A DNA stretch of 11,350 bases, taken from positions 1 through 11,350 of the forward strand of contig JBBROA010000126.1 of the NCBI GenBank assembly GCA_038229875.1, read 5' to 3'. The translations under genes and the position numbers were made by a program. The notes under the pieces are model-generated. The model had not been told where the DNA came from. It saw only the letters and a list, made by a program, of their open reading frames with translations, and did no database searches. This stretch comes from JALYUA01 sp038229875 (GTDB lineage Bacteria > Acidobacteriota > Thermoanaerobaculia > UBA5066 > Gp7-AA6). Of the stretch, positions 1 through 5,661 are shown in pieces. The first letter of the stretch is position 1; every line of letters begins with the position of its first letter.

Positions 1-2
1 CC

Positions 3-2033
3 GAGGTCGGAGGCCCCCTCTTCAGGGACCGGGTTTATTTCTGGGGAGCGGCATCGCGCCAGGACGTCTCCTTGAATGAGGCGTTCCAGGATACGAACGG
101 CAATCAGGTGCGTTCCACCGCGCGTCTGGAACCGGTGACCGCCAAGATCAACGCGAACCTCACCTCCGCGAATGCCATCTCTTTTTATTTTCAGCGAAGC
201 GATCGATTCGAGGACCGTTTCGGGCTGAGCGACAGCCGGGCTGTAGAGGCGACCTCGGACCTGAATATCCCGACGGACTTCTACAAGCTTGAAGACAACC
301 ACGTCTTCTCACCGGACTTCGTCGTCAATGCCCATGCGACGTATCAGAACCCCCGTTACGACCGGAATCCCGTGGGAGGACCAAACGCTCAGGTCGTCTA
401 CGACGTCAACGGTGTTTACCAGAACGGATATCGCAACTACGTCTCTAGAAACCCGCAGTACCAGGGAAACGTCGGTGCATCGAAATTCTTTAACACCGGG
501 AAGGTGAATCATGAGCTGAAGTTCGGCTTCAACTACCGCCGGCAGGTCAACGACTCGTCTTCGGCGTGGCCGGGAGACCAGATCGTCGCGTCTGAATACT
601 CTTCGCTTGCGGAGATCACGCGCGGCGTCCACACGATTTACAAGACCGAGTACTACGCCGTGACTTTCGGGGACACGCTCACGACCGGCAATCTCACCGT
701 CAACGCGGGACTGCGATACGACTACCAGCGCGGGAAGAATCTGCCCTCCGAAGCGCCGGCAAATCCCGCTTTCCCCGATCTCCTTCCGGCGGTGCAGTTC
801 AACGGCAATGCCGGTTACCCGTTCCAGTTCCGCAGTCTCGAACCGCGGCTTTCGGCCACTTACGCTTTGAACCAGAAAAAGACTACCCTGGTGCGCGGGT
901 CCTACGCGCGATACGTGGACCAGCTCGGCGCACTCACCTACAGATTGAGTGGGCTCCCGGCGACAAGCGGTTACTACTACGACTGGACCGATGCCAACCA
1001 TGATCACCGAGTCCAGCGCAGTGAGGTCGATCTCTCGTCCCGGGGATTCAACGGCTTCCTCGCGAACGGGCTCGACCCGTCTACGGCCCCCAATTCTCCG
1101 AACATTCTCGCTCGGAACTTCAAGACTCCGGTAACCGACGAGTTGACGATCGGCGGGGACCATCAGCTGTTCAACGACTTCGCCGTCTCCGCGACGTACA
1201 CCTATCGGCGCGCCAAGGATCTTCAGTACAGCCTGCCGATCGGCGCCAACGCTTCGACCTGGGTCCTGGGAGGGTACGCGACCGGCACGGCAGTTGCTGC
1301 GAACGGATTCACGCTGCCTTTTCGCGAGCCCTTCTACCGATTGACGCTCACGACACCGCCGACCGGACAGGAGTTCTTGAACCGGCCGGGAGCGACGCAG
1401 ACTTACCAGGGCGTCGAGTTTTCGGCGGTCAAGCGGCTTTCGAATCGGTGGATGCTTCGCGGAAGCTTCGGCTGGAACGATTGGACCCAGAACATTCCGC
1501 CCGAAGCGATCCTCAACCCGAACAACGACTGGTTACTCGGCGGTCAGAACACCAACGGCGGATTGGTCGTCGGATACTCGGGTAAGACCACGACCTTCGT
1601 GAACGCGCGGTGGCAATTCAACATGACCGGGCTCTATCAGTTCCCGCTCGGCATCAATCTCGGCGCGAATTTCTTTGGCCGCGAAGGATACCCGCAGGCG
1701 TACTACATCCGAGCGTGCTCCCGCTGCGCAGACATCGACAGCTCGCGCTACCGCAACCTGATCGGCAACATCGACTCGTTCCGTCTCGACAATGTCTACG
1801 ATCTCGACCTGCGGCTGGAAAAGACGTTCACGATCGGGGGCGTTTCTTTAAGCGCGACCGCGGAGTGCTTCAACGTATCCAACAACAACACCGTTTTGCA
1901 GCGTTTCAGCCGCGTCGGGACGTTTGATTCTCGGCCGGGCAGGAACACCTTCACGCAGGACTCCGCGTTCAACACGATCATCGAGACGCAGAGCCCGCGA
2001 ATCCTTCGACTCGGCGGCCGGGTCTCCTTTTAG
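3..2033 (+). CDS. TonB-dependent receptor, Oar-like (5' end outside window)
   Basis: Outer-membrane beta-barrel receptor that would take up a ligand or bind an external polymer using TonB energy; the ligand is unknown. The frame is open from the left edge: the codons before the TTG at 72 read EVGGPLFRDRVYFWG, a GGP-(L/I)-x-(R/K)-D-(R/K)-(L/V)-(Y/F)-F-(W/F) block typical of the plug-to-barrel region of Oar/CarboxypepD_reg-type receptors, so TTG 72 is an internal leucine and not the start. About 676 residues are visible, with alternating aromatic/polar beta-strand pattern and a terminal phenylalanine (RLGGRVSF) as expected for outer-membrane barrels. The N-terminal signal, carboxypeptidase-regulatory-like domain and TonB box are missing because they lie upstream. 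Oddities: an EF-hand-like loop at 990-1025 and a CSRC pair at 1716-1727, both likely in surface loops. Sampled lines look clearly less GC-rich than the downstream genes. Family sure; ligand not. Confidence 0.9.
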   Translation, partial: EVGGPLFRDRVYFWGAASRQDVSLNEAFQDTNGNQVRSTARLEPVTAKINANLTSANAISFYFQRSDRFEDRFGLSDSRAVEATSDLNIPTDFYKLEDNHVFSPDFVVNAHATYQNPRYDRNPVGGPNAQVVYDVNGVYQNGYRNYVSRNPQYQGNVGASKFFNTGKVNHELKFGFNYRRQVNDSSSAWPGDQIVASEYSSLAEITRGVHTIYKTEYYAVTFGDTLTTGNLTVNAGLRYDYQRGKNLPSEAPANPAFPDLLPAVQFNGNAGYPFQFRSLEPRLSATYALNQKKTTLVRGSYARYVDQLGALTYRLSGLPATSGYYYDWTDANHDHRVQRSEVDLSSRGFNGFLANGLDPSTAPNSPNILARNFKTPVTDELTIGGDHQLFNDFAVSATYTYRRAKDLQYSLPIGANASTWVLGGYATGTAVAANGFTLPFREPFYRLTLTTPPTGQEFLNRPGATQTYQGVEFSAVKRLSNRWMLRGSFGWNDWTQNIPPEAILNPNNDWLLGGQNTNGGLVVGYSGKTTTFVNARWQFNMTGLYQFPLGINLGANFFGREGYPQAYYIRACSRCADIDSSRYRNLIGNIDSFRLDNVYDLDLRLEKTFTIGGVSLSATAECFNVSNNNTVLQRFSRVGTFDSRPGRNTFTQDSAFNTIIETQSPRILRLGGRVSF

Positions 2034-2054
2034 GCCCCGGGGTCTTCGAGACGG

Positions 2055-2090
2055 GCCCGCCCGGAAGTCCGGGCGGGCTCCTTTCTTTTT
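2055..2090 (+). terminator. Intrinsic (rho-independent) terminator after the TonB receptor gene
   Basis: A perfect 10-bp GC stem (2055-2064 GCCCGCCCGG with 2069-2078 CCGGGCGGGC, loop AAGT; the A/T of the loop can add an 11th pair) begins 21 nt after the receptor stop. It is followed by a T-rich tract (2082-2090, CTTTCTTTTT region). This is the classic plus-strand terminator layout. It abuts a GGAGG ribosome-binding motif at 2091, so any transcript reading into the next gene has to pass through it. Confidence 0.9.
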
Positions 2091-2133
2091 GGAGGCGACG
2101 ATTCCACGAATTCGCGCTGCGAGGGCGCCGGTG
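2091..2133 (+). promoter_or_regulatory. Competing ribosome-binding sites that decide the start of the sulfatase-fold gene
   Basis: Two in-frame options follow the terminator. GGAGG (2091-2095) lies 5 nt before an ATT at 2101, which would give an N-terminus with three arginines before the hydrophobic stretch. GAGGG (2121-2125) lies 5 nt before GTG 2131, a conventional start codon, but that signal peptide has no positive charge. A TTG at 2089 overlaps the T-tract of the terminator and has no Shine-Dalgarno upstream. No in-frame ATG exists here. I annotate GTG 2131 as the conventional choice and treat ATT 2101 as a real alternative. Confidence 0.5.
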
Positions 2134-4212
2134 AATCTTGCGGCGATCGCCCTGATGGCTCTCGTGACAGGGGCGAACTGCCGCGAGGCCGCGGGGCCCA
2201 GGCAGGGAGGGGGAGCCGCGCACGTTCCGCGCGACATCGTGCTCGTCACCATCGACACGCTGCGTTACGACGCGGTCGGGTTCGACGGGAACCCCCGGGG
2301 GACGACTCCGAATCTCGACCGCATCGCGGCGGCCGGGCGGGTCTTCACCGCCGCCCACGCCCACAACGTCATCACGCTCCCGTCCCATACGAATATCCTG
2401 ACCGGCCTCTATCCTTACGAGCACGGCGTGCGCGAGAACGCCGGGTTCCGACTCTCACCGAAGATCGAGTCGATCGCTCCGGTCTTGAAAGCTCGGGGCT
2501 ACGCGACCGCGGCAATCGTCGGAGCTTTCCCGCTCGACTCGCGTTACGGGCTCACGCCCGGCTTTGATCTGTACGAGGAGATGTACCGACAGTCCGAGCA
2601 ACCGGAGGATTTCCAGATCCAGCAGGCGCGCGCGGACGAAGTCGTGCGGCGCGCTCTGGGATGGTATGCGGGGGCGGCAGGGCGCCCGCGTTTCCTGTGG
2701 GTCCATGTTTACGATCCGCACGCGCCCTACGATCCACCGGAGGAATGGCGTACCCGATTTCCAGACGACCTGTATCTCGGGGAAGTGGCGTACACGGACG
2801 CCGCTCTGCGGCCCCTGCTCGACGCGATCACGAAGACGACGCCTTCTCCGCTGCTGATCGTCACAGGCGATCACGGCGAGGCTCGAGGCGATCATGGAGA
2901 GCTGACCCACGGCCTCTTCACCTACGAGGCGACACTGCACGTCCCGCTGCTCCTCTGGTGCCCGGACCTGCTCACACCCGCGCGCGACGCGAAGTCCGCG
3001 CGCCACGTCGACATCGTTCCTTCCATACTCGACGCGATCGGAGGACGATCGACCCGAACTCTGCCCGGGAAATCTCTCCTGGGAACGCCCCGGGAAGAAG
3101 CTCCCGAAGGCTCCTACTTCGAATCTCTGTCCGCGACTTTTAACCGCGGGTGGGCGCCGCTGCGCGGGCTCCTGGCCAGGGGCGAGAAATACGTCGATCT
3201 GCCGGTGCCCGAGCTCTATGACCTTCCCGCTGACCCCCTGGAAGTCAAAAATCTGGTCTCAGATCGTTCGGATTCCGTCCGCCGGCTCCGAAAGCGACTG
3301 CTCGAGCTTCCGGCAGGCTCCGCGGAGCGGGGGGCGATCGGTTCGGACGAGGCCGCGAAGCTTCGGAGCCTCGGTTATCTGACGGGGTCTGCCCAAGAGA
3401 AAAAGCGGTACGGTCCTGCCGACGACCCGAAGAATCTGATCGAGGTGGACGGACAACTCCACCGGATCGTGGAGCTCTTCCAGCTGGGCCGCTCCGCCGA
3501 GGCGATCCCGATCGGCCGCCGGGTCATCGCCGCGAATCCCGAGATGAAGGCCGGTTATTTTCAACTGGGCTACCTCCTCCAGTCGGTGGGGAACCAGGCG
3601 GGGGCGCTCCTTGTCTACGACCAGGCGCTCGCCCATGGCCTGAAAGGCGAAAGCCTGGATCGCAAGCGCGCTCTGCTGCTCTCCGAGATGGGCCGGCCGG
3701 CCGACGCCGTGAAGGCGCTCGAGCCGTACCGGGAGAGCGAGGATCTCGAGACGCTGAACGCTCTGGGCATCGCGCTCTCGGACGCCGGACGGCCCGAGGA
3801 CGCTCTGCCCCTGTTCTCCCGCGCGCTTCAGATTCAGCCGCGGAACGCCGCCGCGTTCCAGAACACCGGGATCGCGCTTCTGAAGCTGAACCGCCTCGAC
3901 GAGTCGCGTCAGAATCTGGAAAGCGCGCTGGCGATCAGCCGGCGCAGCCCGCGATCCCTGAATGCTCTCGGTGTGGTGTGGGCACGGCTCGGCGACCCCC
4001 GGAAAGCCGTCGAGGCCTGGGCGCGCTGCGTCGAGGTGGACCCTCAGCAGTACGACGCCCTCTACAATCTCGGCCGCGTGGCAGGCCAGATCGGGGATTG
4101 GAAGCGTTCGCGCGAGGCGTTGACCCGCTTCGTCGCGACGGCTCCACCCGGGCGGTACGCCAAAGACATCCGCGAAGTCCGTGCGGTCCTCGCGTCTCTC
4201 CCCACGGGATAA
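2131..4212 (+). CDS. Exported sulfatase-fold (alkaline phosphatase superfamily) hydrolase/transferase with C-terminal TPR repeats
   Basis: Predicted metal-dependent hydrolase or transferase of the sulfatase/alkaline-phosphatase fold, fused to a protein-binding TPR domain; substrate unknown. Numbering is from GTG 2131 (693 aa). Residues 3-17 form a hydrophobic export signal ending LVTGANC; the lipobox is poor (Asn before Cys), so cleavage after TGA by signal peptidase I is also possible. The catalytic domain spans about 33-380: D42 in VTIDTLRYD, T82-LPSH at the place of the sulfatase CxPSR motif, YDPHAPYDPP at 194-203, and metal ligands in TGDHGE (D247, H248) and THG (H260). There is no Cys or Ser at position 82, so formylglycine cannot form; a Thr nucleophile as in phosphoethanolamine transferases and nucleotide pyrophosphatases is plausible. 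About five TPRs fill 440-690. The cyanophycinase-like gene follows 41 nt downstream on the same strand. Fold sure; chemistry and exact start not. Confidence 0.88.
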   Translation: MNLAAIALMALVTGANCREAAGPRQGGGAAHVPRDIVLVTIDTLRYDAVGFDGNPRGTTPNLDRIAAAGRVFTAAHAHNVITLPSHTNILTGLYPYEHGVRENAGFRLSPKIESIAPVLKARGYATAAIVGAFPLDSRYGLTPGFDLYEEMYRQSEQPEDFQIQQARADEVVRRALGWYAGAAGRPRFLWVHVYDPHAPYDPPEEWRTRFPDDLYLGEVAYTDAALRPLLDAITKTTPSPLLIVTGDHGEARGDHGELTHGLFTYEATLHVPLLLWCPDLLTPARDAKSARHVDIVPSILDAIGGRSTRTLPGKSLLGTPREEAPEGSYFESLSATFNRGWAPLRGLLARGEKYVDLPVPELYDLPADPLEVKNLVSDRSDSVRRLRKRLLELPAGSAERGAIGSDEAAKLRSLGYLTGSAQEKKRYGPADDPKNLIEVDGQLHRIVELFQLGRSAEAIPIGRRVIAANPEMKAGYFQLGYLLQSVGNQAGALLVYDQALAHGLKGESLDRKRALLLSEMGRPADAVKALEPYRESEDLETLNALGIALSDAGRPEDALPLFSRALQIQPRNAAAFQNTGIALLKLNRLDESRQNLESALAISRRSPRSLNALGVVWARLGDPRKAVEAWARCVEVDPQQYDALYNLGRVAGQIGDWKRSREALTRFVATAPPGRYAKDIREVRAVLASLPTG

Positions 4213-4237
4213 GAAACCGGTTCGACAGGGAGTCTCG

Positions 4238-4253
4238 AAAGGAGATTTCTTCG
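4238..4253 (+). promoter_or_regulatory. Ribosome-binding site for the cyanophycinase-like gene
   Basis: AAAGGAG at 4238-4244 lies 9 nt before ATG 4254 and is the best Shine-Dalgarno in the 41-nt spacer after the sulfatase-fold gene. It selects ATG 4254 over the longer open frame that runs back to 3978 inside the previous gene. Short flanking complementarity (CGAA/TTCG) could place the motif in a hairpin loop, but the stem is only 4 bp. Confidence 0.7.
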
Positions 4254-5198
4254 ATGCGTGTGCCTGGAATGGACTCGGATGTACGTTCTCTTCTCGCGGT
4301 CATATTTCTGACTGCGCTGGCCGGAGCCTCGACTGGGGGATGCGCGAGCGCTCCTCCCGCGAACTCCGGCGGTGCGGTCCGCGGCCACCTCCTGATCGTC
4401 GGCGGAGGACCGCTGCCTCCCGCGGTTCTCTCCCGGTTCGTAGAGCTCGCGGGCGGGACGGGCCGCGCCCGCATCGTCGTCTTTCCGATGTCGAGCTCCG
4501 ATCCGGACGCGGGAATCGAGCTCACGGCAGATTTTCGAAAGATGGGAGCCGCCGCGGAGCGCATCGTCCTCGACCACGCGCAGGCCGACACGGCGGAGGC
4601 CGCGGCGCGCCTGGACGGGATCACAGGCGTCTGGTTCGGCGGAGGCGACCAGGTGCTGCTGACGAAGGCGCTCGGCGGGACCCGGACGGAGGCGGCGATC
4701 CACGCGAGGTATCGAGACGGCGCCGTCATCGGCGGGACCTCCGCGGGCGCGGCGGTCATGTCGACTCCCATGCTGACCGGTGACGAGCGGCATCCCGGCG
4801 GAGCGCGGCCGCCCGCCAAGGACAGCACCGAGGCCTTCATGACGATCGCGCGAGACAACGTGGTGACGGTGCCGGGCTTCGCGCTCATCCGAGGGGCCGT
4901 CGTGGACCAGCACTTCGTCCGCAGGCGCCGGCACAACCGGCTGATCAGCGTCGTGCTCGAGCATCCGGACTTAGTCGGCGTCGGAATCGACGAGTCGACG
5001 GCGCTCGAGGTCGAGCCGGGCGGCGGCTGGCGCGTTTTCGGGCTCTCCGTCGCGGTCGTCTACGACGCCCGGCGCGCAGTCATCACTCCGGCCGCGGCTC
5101 CGGCCCTGGGCGTGAGCGATATCCGCCTCTCGGTTCTTCCCGCAGGAAGCCGCTACGACTGGAAGACGGGGAAAGTGACGCTGCCCGGAATGCGGTGA
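4254..5198 (+). CDS. Cyanophycinase-like serine peptidase (family S51), predicted lipoprotein
   Basis: Predicted serine exopeptidase of MEROPS S51, the family that cuts cyanophycin (multi-L-arginyl-poly-L-aspartate) or alpha/beta-aspartyl peptides. The 314-aa product starts MRVPGMDSDVR, followed by a hydrophobic stretch (13-26) and STGGC with Cys30 as likely lipidation site. The visible catalytic and pocket residues are GGGDQ at 129-133, nucleophile Ser163 in GGTSAGA, the DQHF motif with His220, an Arg cluster 223-226 and Arg229, and GIDESTA with Glu247. From family knowledge, the spacing His220 to Arg224, Arg226, Arg229 and Glu247 equals that of the pocket residues in the characterised Synechocystis enzyme, so arginine-rich polymer recognition is credible. 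The Ser-to-His distance is about 15 residues longer because of a segment near 172-190. No cyanophycin synthetase is in view, so the substrate could be external. Possible operon with the upstream gene. Confidence 0.88.
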   Translation: MRVPGMDSDVRSLLAVIFLTALAGASTGGCASAPPANSGGAVRGHLLIVGGGPLPPAVLSRFVELAGGTGRARIVVFPMSSSDPDAGIELTADFRKMGAAAERIVLDHAQADTAEAAARLDGITGVWFGGGDQVLLTKALGGTRTEAAIHARYRDGAVIGGTSAGAAVMSTPMLTGDERHPGGARPPAKDSTEAFMTIARDNVVTVPGFALIRGAVVDQHFVRRRRHNRLISVVLEHPDLVGVGIDESTALEVEPGGGWRVFGLSVAVVYDARRAVITPAAAPALGVSDIRLSVLPAGSRYDWKTGKVTLPGMR

Positions 5199-5204
5199 CC
5201 GGCG

Positions 5205-5603
5205 TTAGCGGGAACCGGCCGAGGAGGAGTTCTGGTTGGCGCGGCCGGCATATTTCTCGACCTCGCCGATCAGCTCTCCCAAGGGGAAGGGCTTCCGCAG
5301 CAGCGTCTGGATGCCCAGGGACACGCCGAAGAGGTCGGCTTTGACGTGCGCGCTGATGACGACGACCGGGATGTCCGAGATGTCCGGGTCCCTGGCCTGA
5401 GCCTCGAGAAACTCGCCCCCACTCATGACCGGCATCATCCAGTCGAGAAGGATCAGCGCGGGCTTGGGCTCCCCGCTCTTCAAGTACTCGAGGGCCTGGC
5501 GGCCGTCGCCGCATCCGGTCGCGGAAAAACCCGAGTCCGAGAGCGCAGTGCAGAGAGCTTCGCGCAGATCGCGGTCATCGTCGACGACGAGAACGGTGCT
5601 CAT
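5205..5603 (-). CDS. Single-domain response regulator (receiver domain only)
   Basis: A 132-aa stand-alone CheY-like receiver with no output domain. It carries the acidic cluster D8-D9-D10, phospho-acceptor D54 in LLDWMMPVMSGGEF, S84 in the VVVISA strand and the invariant K104 in LRKPF, so all phosphorylation residues are present. The last ~15 residues after the receiver fold are a Ser-rich tail (NQNSSSAGSR). It would relay phosphate from a histidine kinase to a partner protein; neither is in the window. Start ATG at 5603 has only weak purine runs before it (GAAGG about 15 nt away). Its stop is 6 nt from the stop of the cyanophycinase-like gene (convergent), and its start is 58 nt from the divergent propeller gene. 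Confident in family, not in pathway. Confidence 0.92.
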   Translation of the reverse strand: MSTVLVVDDDRDLREALCTALSDSGFSATGCGDGRQALEYLKSGEPKPALILLDWMMPVMSGGEFLEAQARDPDISDIPVVVISAHVKADLFGVSLGIQTLLRKPFPLGELIGEVEKYAGRANQNSSSAGSR

Positions 5604-5661
5604 GGTCTTTTCAAATCGCCTTCAGTTTACTCTCAAGGGCCGCCGACCTAAAGTGTTCGCC
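5604..5661. promoter_or_regulatory. Divergent intergenic spacer with two overlapping opposed promoter candidates
   Basis: This 58-nt spacer must hold the promoters of both divergent genes. Plus strand: TTTACT (5626-5631), 17-nt spacer, TAAAGT (5649-5654), each matching 4 of 6 sigma-70 consensus bases; the -10 ends 7 nt before ATG 5662, which would make a leaderless transcript, in line with no Shine-Dalgarno there. Minus strand: TTTAGG (complement of 5647-5652), 17-nt spacer, TAAACT (complement of 5624-5629). Each -35 overlaps the -10 of the other, so polymerase binding would be mutually exclusive. These are inspection-level matches. Confidence 0.35.

Noticed and set aside
72..74. TTG at 72 as the start of the TonB receptor gene.
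   Set aside because: The frame is open to the left edge and the codons before it encode a conserved receptor block (GGPLFRDRVYFWG), so the gene begins outside the window.
309..1163. A 284-residue minus-strand open frame opposite the TonB receptor.
   Set aside because: Val/Arg-rich shadow frame without domain signals.
3935..4936. A 333-residue minus-strand open frame across the sulfatase-fold and cyanophycinase genes.
   Set aside because: It has Arg/Pro/Ser-rich, low-complexity composition typical of an antisense shadow in GC-rich DNA, and the plus-strand genes carry clear family motifs.
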